A DNA stretch of 64,000 nucleotides. It comes from Pseudomonas sp. ok272. GTDB lineage: Bacteria > Pseudomonadota > Gammaproteobacteria > Pseudomonadales > Pseudomonadaceae. The stretch covers positions 1 through 64,000 of the forward strand of contig NZ_FOCB01000003.1 of NCBI RefSeq assembly GCF_900109995.1, given 5' to 3'. The notes below the pieces were generated by a model. It worked only from the letters and a program-made list of their open reading frames with translations, searched no databases and was not told the origin of the DNA. This document shows positions 55,509 to 64,000 of this stretch, one piece after another. The position numbers and the translations under genes were made by a program. Position 1 is the first letter of the stretch. Each line of letters begins with the position of its first letter.

Positions 55509-56199
55509 CACCCCCCACAGGGATTCGTTGATCAAGGCCGCACGTACTCGCCTGATCCTTCGCACCCCCGCACCGCTTGAGCCGCGCCTCCAGGTTTCGA
55601 TCCGGCATGGCGTGGCTGCGCAGGGCGCTGGCGGTCTGTTCGACATAGTCGCGGGTGGTGCCGTAGCGGCCGCAGGCGCTTTCAAAGACCTGGCTGAGGA
55701 CATGGTCCGGCAAGTTCCCGGCATAGCTGGGCAGGTGGCGTTCCAATACGAAACCCAGTGCCTGAACCTGGCTACCGTCTTCCAGGCGGCAATTGAGCCA
55801 ATGCGGTCGATAGGAAGGAACCGGCATTTCACGCTGCCACAGGGCATACAGCGAGGCGTCCAGTTGCTCCTCCGGCAGGCGGTAGGCAAACCCACTGCAG
55901 GAGCCGCCGCGGTCCAGGCCAAACACCAGGCCGGGCAGTTCCGGGGTGCCACGGTGTTCGTGGGACCACAGGTACAAACCGCGATGGTAGCCATGCACAC
56001 GGCCGCGTACACGCTCGACCGCCTTGCACTCCGGGCGCCAGATCAAGGAGCCGTAGGCAAATAACCAGACCGGCCCGCCCTTGTGCAACGCCATGGTGGC
56101 TTGCATCGAGGCCAGTAATTGTTCGTGCGTCAGTTGCGCGCCCAGATCGAGCCGCGGGGGGTAAGCCAGATTCAAAAAAGTAGATTCAATGGCTGTCAT
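55453..56199 (-). CDS. ChaC-like gamma-glutamylcyclotransferase
   Basis: 248 residues. The GGCT fold signature is VWLFAYGSLIWRPECKAVERVRGRVHGYHRGLYLWSHEHRGTPELPGLVFGLDRGGSC (near 43-100), and the catalytic Glu region is AYRLPEEQLDASLYALWQREM. It cleaves gamma-glutamyl amides (glutathione in the family) to 5-oxoproline. The last ~30 residues after EARLKRCG look unrelated to the family, are Pro/Ala/Cys-rich and run over the end of the convergent oxidoreductase gene, so a lost stop codon or frameshift is suspected. Confidence 0.87.
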   Translation of the reverse strand: MTAIESTFLNLAYPPRLDLGAQLTHEQLLASMQATMALHKGGPVWLFAYGSLIWRPECKAVERVRGRVHGYHRGLYLWSHEHRGTPELPGLVFGLDRGGSCSGFAYRLPEEQLDASLYALWQREMPVPSYRPHWLNCRLEDGSQVQALGFVLERHLPSYAGNLPDHVLSQVFESACGRYGTTRDYVEQTASALRSHAMPDRNLEARLKRCGGAKDQASTCGLDQRIPVGGATAPAPQSCPPPCAGPAR

Positions 56200-56564
56200 G
56201 ATAAAAAACGTTCAGCCCCGCGAATATTACAAGATGTAATCAAGATGAGTTCATAGAACATATAGCAGTAGCGGTAATTCGAATAGTACTAAGGGACGTA
56301 TAACCCTCACCTATTCACACAGGACAAAAAAACATACCGCTGGGCGCCCTCGAACATCAGCGGATATAGCCTAATGCCATTTAAGATAAGTCTGAAATAT
56401 CGATATGAAATAGGTATACGCTTTTTGAACGGTTAGGCTAGTTACGCTTAACTTGGGAAATTTCCTACATGTCTTCCGGAACTGTTACGTATCAAAACAC
56501 TCCAAGGGCCACGTATAAAGGCCGCCCTCCGGCGAAAGCCAAACTGCCTACCAGGGGCTGCACG
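56200..56564. other. 365-base AT-rich gene-free region
   Basis: Divergent promoter region of the chaC-like gene and the outer-membrane barrel gene. It holds GGGAAATTTCC at about 56456 but no credible gene. An in-frame extension of the next gene back to 56469 has no ribosome site. Confidence 0.5.
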
Positions 56565-57044
56565 ATGAAAAACCTATGGATCTTCGGGCTTTTGCTGCTC
56601 GCTCAAACCGCCCACGCCCTAGTGCAAGATACCCCATCGCAGAAAGACCAGGGCTTTTGGTACTTGCAAACCAGCGTCTACACCCGACACTTCTCGCCGG
56701 ACCCCGAACACAACAACAACCAGGACCTGATCGGCCTTGAACGGAATGAGGCCTCCGGCTGGTTGTTTGGCGGGGCGACGTTTCGTAACTCGTTCAGCCA
56801 GCGCTCCTATTACGCCTACGCCGGTAAACGCTTCGAAAGTGCCGACTATCCGGTGTATGTGAAATTGACCGGCGGTTTACTTGAGGGCTATCACGGCGAG
56901 TATCAAGACAAGATCCCACTCAATCACTTCGGTATTGCACCGGTGATCATTCCCTCGGTGGGTGCTCATTACGGCCCGGTTGCAGCCGAGCTGGTATTGC
57001 TCGGCTTCAACGCCGCCATGATCACCACAGGTGTGCGCTTCTAG
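56565..57044 (+). CDS. Small outer-membrane beta-barrel protein
   Basis: 159 residues from the ATG at 56565, with AGGGG seven bases upstream and a signal peptide (KNLWIFGLLLLAQTAHA). The mature part alternates polar and aromatic residues: WYLQTSVYTRHFSPDPEHNNNQDLIGLE, GWLFGGATFRNSFSQRSYYAYAGKRF, and ends in TTGVRF with terminal Phe, the usual barrel ending. Size and overall plan resemble the lipid A palmitoyltransferase PagP. Similar Pseudomonas proteins are often mislabelled glycerol-3-phosphate transporter. The enzymatic role is unproven. Its stop codon shares the CTAG at 57041-57044 with the convergent gene. Confidence 0.8.
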   Translation: MKNLWIFGLLLLAQTAHALVQDTPSQKDQGFWYLQTSVYTRHFSPDPEHNNNQDLIGLERNEASGWLFGGATFRNSFSQRSYYAYAGKRFESADYPVYVKLTGGLLEGYHGEYQDKIPLNHFGIAPVIIPSVGAHYGPVAAELVLLGFNAAMITTGVRF

Positions 57045-58027
57045 ACCGGCTCATCTGCCGAGGGCCGGGGCGCGTAGGCAAACACGTCGGCGCGCATCTG
57101 ATGGGCATCCATCCCGGCGCTGACCAACGCATCCAGGGTGCCATAGACCATGGCGGGCGAACCGCTGGCGTAGACATGCAGGGGCTTGAGGTCAGGGAAG
57201 TCCTGGCACACGGCCTCGTGCAGCATGCCGCAGCGTCCCGGCCAACCGCACCGGTCACTGACCACTTGATGCAGGAACAGGTTGGGCAGCTTCAACCATT
57301 CGTCCCAGTGTTCCATCCGATAAAAATCTTCCGGGCGACGTACGCCCCAGTACAAATGCACCGGGTGTTTGAAACCCTTGGCCCGGCAATGTTCCAGCAG
57401 GCTGTGGATCTGTCCCATGCCGGTCCCGGCCGCGATCAGCACCAGCGGTCCGTCCGGCAGCTCGGCCAGGTGGGTATCGCCGAAGGGCAACTCGACCCGC
57501 ACCATGGGATTGCGCTGCAACTGCTCGATCAGGCTGGTCGCGCTGGCTTCACGGGCCAGCACGTGGATCTCCAGGTCACGACCGGAATGGGGCGCCGAGG
57601 CCAGCGAGAAGGCCGACTTCTCGCCATTCTCGCGCTCGATCATCAAGTACTGCCCGGCGTGATAGCGCGGTGGCTTGCCGGCCGGCGTGCGCAAGCGCAC
57701 TCGCCAGGTGTCGCCGCCGACGTCCACACACTCAATGACCTGACACGACACGCTGCGCACCGGCAACTCTCCCAGCGCAAGGACGCCATCCCACAAGACA
57801 ATGCAGTCTTGCAGTGGCTCTGCTATGCAAGTGTAGAACTCGCCGCGCTCACGCACATCGCCGGCCTGCTCGACCCGCCCTTCCACCAGCAACGCCGCGC
57901 ACACGTGGCAGTTGCCATTGCGGCAGCTCTGCGGGCATTCATAGCCCAGGCGCCGCGCTCCATCGAGAATCCGCTCGCCGGGCAGTATCTCAAGCACTGC
58001 TCCTGACGGCTGCAAGGTCACACGCAT
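57041..58027 (-). CDS. 2Fe-2S ferredoxin-flavin reductase (CDP-6-deoxyglucoseen reductase-like)
   Basis: 328 residues from the ATG at 58027, which overlaps the ubiD stop by one base (TGATG). N-terminal plant-type ferredoxin with cluster ligands CPQSCRNGNCHVCAALL (near 37-53) and a fourth Cys near 85 (FYTCIAEP). A ferredoxin-NADP reductase part follows: FAD site RYHAGQYLMIERENGEKSAFSLAS, NADP site PLVLIAAGTGMGQIHSLLEH. Coupling to ubiD suggests that this reductase helps prenylated-FMN or ubiquinone chemistry. That is inference; homologues in Pseudomonas keep this ubiD linkage. Confidence 0.88.
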   Translation of the reverse strand: MRVTLQPSGAVLEILPGERILDGARRLGYECPQSCRNGNCHVCAALLVEGRVEQAGDVRERGEFYTCIAEPLQDCIVLWDGVLALGELPVRSVSCQVIECVDVGGDTWRVRLRTPAGKPPRYHAGQYLMIERENGEKSAFSLASAPHSGRDLEIHVLAREASATSLIEQLQRNPMVRVELPFGDTHLAELPDGPLVLIAAGTGMGQIHSLLEHCRAKGFKHPVHLYWGVRRPEDFYRMEHWDEWLKLPNLFLHQVVSDRCGWPGRCGMLHEAVCQDFPDLKPLHVYASGSPAMVYGTLDALVSAGMDAHQMRADVFAYAPRPSADEPV

Positions 58028-59493
58028 CAATCTATTCCTAACTGATTCCAGATGGCATCGATCCGGCGAGTCACCGCCTCGTCCTTGACGATCACCCGAC
58101 CCCACTCGCGGGTGGTTTCACCGGGCCACTTATGGGTGGCATCGAGGCCCATCTTCGACCCCAGCCCGGAAACCGGCGAGGCGAAGTCCAGGTAGTCGAT
58201 CGGCGTGTTGTCGATCATCACTGTGTCGCGCTTGGGGTCCATGCGCGTGGTGATGGCCCAGACCACGTCGTTCCAGTCGCGAGCGTTGATGTCGTCGTCG
58301 GTGACGATAACGAACTTGGTGTACATGAACTGTCGCAAAAACGACCACACCCCGAGCATTACGCGCTTGGCATGGCCAGGGTACTGCTTCTTGATCGTCA
58401 CAATCGCCATGCGATACGAGCAGCCCTCGGGCGGCAGGTAGAAGTCGGTGATCTCCGGGAACTGCTTCTGCAGGATCGGCACGAACACTTCGTTGAGCGC
58501 CACCCCGAGGATCGCCGGCTCATCGGGTGGACGGCCGGTGTAGGTGCTGTGGTAAATCGGCTTGATGCGATGGGTGATGCGTTCGACGGTGAACACCGGG
58601 AAGCTGTCGACTTCGTTGTAGTAACCGGTGTGGTCGCCGTACGGCCCTTCGTCGGCCATTTCGCCGGGATGGATCACCCCTTCAAGGATGATCTCGGCAG
58701 TGGCCGGTACTTGCAGGTCATTGCCACGGCATTTCACCAGCTCGGTGCGGTTGCCGCGCAAGAGGCCGGCAAAGGCGTACTCGGACAGGCTGTCGGGCAC
58801 CGGCGTGACCGCACCGAGGATGGTTGCCGGGTCCGCGCCCAGGGCCACGGACACCGGAAATGGCTGGCCCGGGTGCTTCTCGCACCACTCGCGGTAATCC
58901 AGCGCGCCGCCACGGTGACTCAACCAGCGCATGATGACCTTGTTGCGGCCAATCACCTGTTGACGATAGATGCCCAGGTTCTGGCGGTCCTTGTTCGGCC
59001 CCTTGGTGACGGTCAGGCCCCACGTAATCAGTGGGCCGACATCGCCAGGCCAGCACGTCTGCACCGGGAGCATGGCCAGGTCGACGTCGTCGCCTTCGAT
59101 GACCACTTCCTGGCAGACCGCATCCTTGACGACTTTCGGCGCCATGGCGATGATCTTGCGGAAGATCGGCAGCTTGGACCACGCGTCCTTCAACCCTTTG
59201 GGCGGCTCTGGTTCCTTGAGGAACGCCAGCAGCTTGCCGATCTCGCGCAATTCGCTGACGGCTTCGGCGCCCATTCCCAACGCCACGCGCTCGGGGGTGC
59301 CGAACAGGTTGCCCAGTACCGGGATGTCATAGCCGGTGGGGTTCTCGAACAGCAGCGCCGGGCCCTTGGCCCGCAGGGTGCGGTCGCAGACCTCGGTCAT
59401 TTCCAGCACTGGAGACACCGGAACCTGGATGCGCTTGAGTTCGCCGCGCTGTTCCAGGCCACTGATAAAGTCGCGCAAGTCGCGATACTGCAT
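58027..59493 (-). CDS. ubiD: 4-hydroxy-3-polyprenylbenzoate decarboxylase UbiD
   Basis: 488 residues from the ATG at 59493 ([22 protein letters not shown]); the ORF extension to 59577 is leader. It is a prenylated-FMN-dependent decarboxylase. Characteristic parts are [58 protein letters not shown] and [17 protein letters not shown] with the catalytic Arg/Glu pair. It decarboxylates the ubiquinone precursor. It lies upstream of the 2Fe-2S reductase gene with a one-base overlap, and downstream of rho. Confidence 0.94.
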   Translation of the reverse strand: MQYRDLRDFISGLEQRGELKRIQVPVSPVLEMTEVCDRTLRAKGPALLFENPTGYDIPVLGNLFGTPERVALGMGAEAVSELREIGKLLAFLKEPEPPKGLKDAWSKLPIFRKIIAMAPKVVKDAVCQEVVIEGDDVDLAMLPVQTCWPGDVGPLITWGLTVTKGPNKDRQNLGIYRQQVIGRNKVIMRWLSHRGGALDYREWCEKHPGQPFPVSVALGADPATILGAVTPVPDSLSEYAFAGLLRGNRTELVKCRGNDLQVPATAEIILEGVIHPGEMADEGPYGDHTGYYNEVDSFPVFTVERITHRIKPIYHSTYTGRPPDEPAILGVALNEVFVPILQKQFPEITDFYLPPEGCSYRMAIVTIKKQYPGHAKRVMLGVWSFLRQFMYTKFVIVTDDDINARDWNDVVWAITTRMDPKRDTVMIDNTPIDYLDFASPVSGLGSKMGLDATHKWPGETTREWGRVIVKDEAVTRRIDAIWNQLGID

Positions 59494-59582
59494 GGGTGAG
59501 CCTCGTTTGGCCGTGGCGTTCGGGGGCATGAGTTTAGCGCCGAACTTGGGTCTTGAAGAAGGTCGGTGAATCATCACGCAGC

Positions 59583-59605
59583 AAAAAGCCGGGTTTCCCC
59601 GGCTT
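59583..59605 (-). terminator. Terminator of rho
   Basis: 8-bp stem AAGCCGGG / CCCGGCTT around TTTC, with a T-run on the minus strand, 20 bases beyond the rho stop. Confidence 0.88.
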
Positions 59606-59624
59606 CTTGTTGAGCCTTGTCGAC

Positions 59625-60884
<1,260 letters not shown>

Positions 60885-61082
60885 ATAGGAATGACGTAAT
60901 CATTTATGGAGGGGGGGAAATTAAGCTTTTGGCTTAATGAGGCCGCGCCGCAGAGAAGGCGACAGGATCGCGTACTTATTCGAAAAGGAGTGCGTCGGCG
61001 ACGGCTAGTAGGGGGCAGTGGAGAAACCAGTGCGGGGCCGAATGTAACACCTGAGTTTTTGAGCGTCTAGCCCTTAATAACG

Positions 61083-61111
61083 AAAAAGCCCCGCTATTTG
61101 CGGGGCTTTTT
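61083..61111 (-). terminator. Terminator of trxA
   Basis: 12-bp stem AAAAAGCCCCGC / GCGGGGCTTTTT with a TATTT loop, strong in both directions, 22 bases after the trxA stop and upstream of rho. Confidence 0.95.
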
Positions 61112-61132
61112 GGCTGACACCTGTCGCGACGC

Positions 61133-61459
61133 TTAGAGGTGAGCGTCGAGGAAGGCGGTCAGTTGCGACTTCGACAGCGCACCAACCTTGGTGGCTTCGA
61201 CGTTGCCGTTCTTGAACAGCATCAGGGTCGGAATACCACGCACGCCGTGCTTGGCCGGCATTTCCTGGTTTTCGTCGATGTTCAGCTTGGCTACCGTCAG
61301 CTTGCCATGGTAGGTATTGGCGATTTCGTCCAGAACCGGAGCGATCATCTTGCACGGGCCACACCACTCAGCCCAGTAGTCCACCAATACAGGGCCTTCA
61401 GCCTTCAAGACTTCTGCTTCGAAGCTCGCATCGGTGACGTGTTTAATATGTTCGCTCAT
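61133..61459 (-). CDS. trxA: Thioredoxin TrxA
   Basis: 108 residues from the ATG at 61459 ([18 protein letters not shown]); the 14-codon extension is upstream leader. Active site [19 protein letters not shown] (near residues 30-45) and the cis-Pro loop [13 protein letters not shown]. It is the general disulfide reductase. Conserved trxA-rho order, divergent from ppx. Confidence 0.97.
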   Translation of the reverse strand: MSEHIKHVTDASFEAEVLKAEGPVLVDYWAEWCGPCKMIAPVLDEIANTYHGKLTVAKLNIDENQEMPAKHGVRGIPTLMLFKNGNVEATKVGALSKSQLTAFLDAHL

Positions 61460-61646
61460 GGAAGTCTCCAGGTTTGTAAGCAAAAAAACGTGGCCCATCA
61501 TAGCCGCCCTTCCCTTGTTCAGGAAGCTACAGATGATTGAGTCTCGCTATGGAGACCCATGAGTTTGGGTATAGCTCACGCTGCGCGTTGGCGGCAGCGG
61601 TTGATCGTGGCACGATGGTCGAGTTATCGACCGAGACCTCTCAACC

Positions 61647-63149
61647 ATGCCCGATTCCCAAGCCAAGAACCTGTCCCTGATCGCTGCCATAGACCTGGGC
61701 TCGAACAGCTTTCACATGGTTGTGGCCAAGGCCCACCACAACGAGATCCGGATTCTCGAACGGCTGGGTGAAAAGGTTCAGTTGGCCGCCGGCATCGACG
61801 AAGAGCGTCGACTGAGCGAGGAGTCCATCCAGCGTGGGCTCGACTGCCTCAAGCGCTTCGCCCAACTGATCAACGGCATGCCCTTGGGAGCCGTGCGGAT
61901 CGTGGGCACCAACGCCCTGCGCGAGGCCCGCAACCGTGGCGAGTTCATCCGCCGCGCCGAAGAGATCCTTGGCCACCCGGTCGAAGTCATTTCCGGCCGT
62001 GAAGAGGCGCGCCTGATCTACCTGGGCGTCTCCCACACCCTCGCCGACACCCCAGGCAAGCGCCTGGTGGCCGACATTGGCGGCGGCAGCACCGAGTTCA
62101 TCATTGGCCAGCGCTTCGAGCCCTTGCTGCGCGAGAGCCTGCAAATGGGTTGCGTGAGCTACACCCAGCGCTATTTCAAGGACGGCAAGATCACCCCGGC
62201 CCGCTACGCCCAGGCCTACACGGCGGCGCGGCTGGAGATCATGAGCATCGAGCACGCCCTGCACCGCCTGACCTGGGATGAAGCCATCGGCTCCTCCGGC
62301 ACTATCCGCGCCATCGGCCTGGCGCTCAAAGCCGGCGGCCATGGCAACGGCGAGGTCAATGCTGACGGGCTGGCCTGGCTCAAGCGCAAGCTGTTCAAGC
62401 TGGGCGACGCCGAGAAGATCGACTTCGAAGGCATCAAGCCGGACCGCCGCGCGATCTTCCCCGCCGGCCTGGCGATTCTCGAAGCGATCTTCGACGCGCT
62501 GGAACTGCAACGCATGGATCACTGCGATGGCGCCCTGCGTGAAGGCGTGCTCTACGACCTGCTGGGCCGCCACCACCACGAAGACGTCCGCGAGCGCACC
62601 CTGGGCTCGCTGATGGAGCGCTATCACGTTGACCTGGAACAAGCCGCACGCGTCGAGCGCAAGGCGTTGCATGCCTTCGACCAGGTCGCGGCAGATTGGA
62701 AGCTCGATGGGGGTGTCTGGCGCGAATTGCTGGGCTGGGCCGCCAAGGTGCATGAAGTGGGGCTGGACATCGCCCACTACCATTACCACAAGCACGGCGC
62801 CTACCTGATCGAACACTCGGACCTGGCCGGTTTCTCCCGTGAAGACCAATTGATGCTCGCGCTATTGGTGCGCGGCCATCGCCGTAACATCCCCAAGGAC
62901 AAGTTCGCCGAGTTCGGCGATGAAGGCATCAAGCTGATTCGCCTGTGCGTACTGCTGCGCTTTGCGATTCTGTTCCATCACATCCGCGGCACCCAGCAAA
63001 TGCCCCAGGTTACGCTGCACGCCAGCCGTGACAGCCTGGACGTGCAGTTCCCGCTGAACTGGCTGGATGAGAACCAGTTGACCCAGGCCGACTTCGCGCA
63101 GGAAGCCGAGTGGCTGACGCGGGTCGGGTTCACCCTCAACGTACGTTGA
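61647..63149 (+). CDS. ppx: Exopolyphosphatase Ppx
   Basis: 500 residues. ASKHA-fold phosphatase motifs: [19 protein letters not shown] (residues ~13-31), [16 protein letters not shown] ([12 protein letters not shown]), [13 protein letters not shown] and [12 protein letters not shown]. The C-terminal HD-like half carries [19 protein letters not shown] .. [23 protein letters not shown]. It degrades polyphosphate and pppGpp. It converges with ppk, and a REPIN lies between them. Confidence 0.96.
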   Translation: MPDSQAKNLSLIAAIDLGSNSFHMVVAKAHHNEIRILERLGEKVQLAAGIDEERRLSEESIQRGLDCLKRFAQLINGMPLGAVRIVGTNALREARNRGEFIRRAEEILGHPVEVISGREEARLIYLGVSHTLADTPGKRLVADIGGGSTEFIIGQRFEPLLRESLQMGCVSYTQRYFKDGKITPARYAQAYTAARLEIMSIEHALHRLTWDEAIGSSGTIRAIGLALKAGGHGNGEVNADGLAWLKRKLFKLGDAEKIDFEGIKPDRRAIFPAGLAILEAIFDALELQRMDHCDGALREGVLYDLLGRHHHEDVRERTLGSLMERYHVDLEQAARVERKALHAFDQVAADWKLDGGVWRELLGWAAKVHEVGLDIAHYHYHKHGAYLIEHSDLAGFSREDQLMLALLVRGHRRNIPKDKFAEFGDEGIKLIRLCVLLRFAILFHHIRGTQQMPQVTLHASRDSLDVQFPLNWLDENQLTQADFAQEAEWLTRVGFTLNVR

Positions 63150-63168
63150 GGAACACCCTGAAACCACT

Positions 63169-63259
63169 GTGGGAGCGAGCCTGCTCGCGAAAGGGGCTGC
63201 CAGATCGACATCACTGTCACCTGGCGCTCCACCTTCGCGAGCAGGCTCGCTCCCACAGG
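63169..63259. repeat. REPIN
   Basis: The arms TGTGGGAGCGAGCCTGCTCGCGAA and TTCGCGAGCAGGCTCGCTCCCACA are perfect complements, separated by about 42 bases, between convergent ppx and ppk. Confidence 0.94.
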
Positions 63260-63283
63260 GATGAGTGATGAAAGCCCCCCGCC

Positions 63284-64000
63284 TCAACTCACGGTAAGAA
63301 TCGGGCTCCCCAATCGCTCCAGCAACGTCGCCTGGGCACTGCGCGGGTTCTGGTTGCCGGTTGGTGTGTTGCGGATGTAACGACCGTCCGACTGCAGGCT
63401 CCAACTGTGGGTGTTGTCGGTCAGGTACAGCTCCAGCTCCTTCTTGACCCGGGTAATCAGCTTCTTGCCTTCCACCGGGAAGCAGGTCTCGACACGCTTG
63501 TCGAGGTTGCGCTCCATCCAGTCGGCGCTGGACAGGAACATCTGCTCCTCCCCGCCATTGAGGAAGTAGAACACCCGCGTGTGCTCCAGGAAGCGGCCGA
63601 CGATCGAGCGCACGTGGATGTTATGGGACACCCCGGCGATCCCCGGACGCAGGCAGCACATGCCGCGTACCACCAGGTCGATACGCACCCCTGACTGGCT
63701 GGCCTTGTACAGCGCGCGGATGATCTTCGGATCGGTCAGCGAGTTGAACTTGGCGATGATGTGCGCCGGCTTGCCGTCGAGGGCGAACTGGGTTTCGCGG
63801 GCAATCATGTCGAGCATGCCCTTCTTCAGGGTAAACGGCGCATGCAGCAACTTCTTCATGCGCAACGTCTTGCCCATGCCGATCAACTGGCTGAACAGTT
63901 TGCCGACGTCTTCGCACAACGCGTCGTCGGAGGTCAGCAGGCTGTAGTCGGTGTACAGGCGGGCGTTACCCGCGTGGTAGTTACCCGTGCCCAAGTGCGC
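63284..64000 (-). CDS. ppk: Polyphosphate kinase Ppk (C-terminal part, runs off the window)
   Basis: The last 238 codons; the frame is open across position 64000 and begins at the edge with AHLGTGNYHAGNARLYTDYSLLT. The PPK-C domain motifs LFNFNxx-type are seen as KLLHAPFTLKKGMLDMIARE, and ALYKASQSGVRIDLVVRGMCCLRPG carries the conserved Arg/Cys region. SIVGRFLEHTRVFYFLNGGEEQMFLSSADWMERNLDKRVE is the PLD-like part with catalytic His in LEHTR. It makes polyphosphate from ATP. It is the partner of ppx. Confidence 0.95.
   Translation of the reverse strand, partial: AHLGTGNYHAGNARLYTDYSLLTSDDALCEDVGKLFSQLIGMGKTLRMKKLLHAPFTLKKGMLDMIARETQFALDGKPAHIIAKFNSLTDPKIIRALYKASQSGVRIDLVVRGMCCLRPGIAGVSHNIHVRSIVGRFLEHTRVFYFLNGGEEQMFLSSADWMERNLDKRVETCFPVEGKKLITRVKKELELYLTDNTHSWSLQSDGRYIRNTPTGNQNPRSAQATLLERLGSPILTVS

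Overview
The window looks like chromosome of a fluorescent Pseudomonas (P. fluorescens group). The coding DNA is GC-rich. The gene order follows two blocks known from P. aeruginosa: the spuI / spuABCDEFGH polyamine locus, and the gcvHT - fbpBA - ubiI - ubiH - pepP - ygfB - zapA - ssrS - ygfA ... ubiD - rho - trxA - ppx - ppk stretch. Many intergenic gaps carry the 'GTGGGAGCGAGC..GCTCGCGA' repetitive extragenic palindromes of this group, usually as inverted pairs (REPINs).

Layout. 1-10.9 kb: polyamine uptake and catabolism. spuH, G, F, E, D, C and B run leftwards; spuI is divergent on the right. The spuA position holds only a decayed remnant. 11-19.4 kb: a TetR regulator, then a sulfonate-sulfur block (ssuEADCBF, an lsfA-type peroxiredoxin, an OprD porin), whose proteins are strikingly poor in Met and Cys. 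Between ssuE and lsfA sits a 145-bp IS4-like miniature element that carries a REPIN and has landed inside another REP. 19.8-28.8 kb: argA, argE, a CYTH-CHAD triphosphatase, an Lrp-type regulator divergent from a small ACT-like protein, an orphan GspE/PilB-type ATPase, an SPFH-NfeD pair and a DUF2388 protein.

28.8-40.9 kb is the accessory region. It holds a small lipoprotein, a REP-associated tyrosine transposase (RAYT) inactivated by an amber codon and an active-site change and framed by 21-bp inverted repeats, and a two-partner contact-dependent inhibition locus read leftwards (cdiB transporter, 2734-residue cdiA, immunity gene). The toxin tip, the immunity gene and the transposase lie in AT-rich DNA.

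41-64 kb is mostly core. It holds a DegT-type aminotransferase, gcvH and gcvT (no gcvP beside them), a ferric-iron ABC transporter, the ubiquinone hydroxylases UbiI and UbiH, PepP, a YgfB protein, a ZapB-like protein, ZapA, 6S RNA, 5-formyl-THF cyclo-ligase, a 48-residue membrane peptide, an EVE protein, a FliL-like protein, a quinone oxidoreductase, a ChaC-like protein, a small outer-membrane barrel, a 2Fe-2S flavoreductase, UbiD, Rho, thioredoxin, exopolyphosphatase and the 3' part of polyphosphate kinase, which runs off the right edge.

The best candidates for something new are the cdiA toxin tip with its immunity partner, the miniature element nested in a REP, and the decayed spuA inside an otherwise intact spu locus. 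No CRISPR array, tRNA or rRNA was seen.
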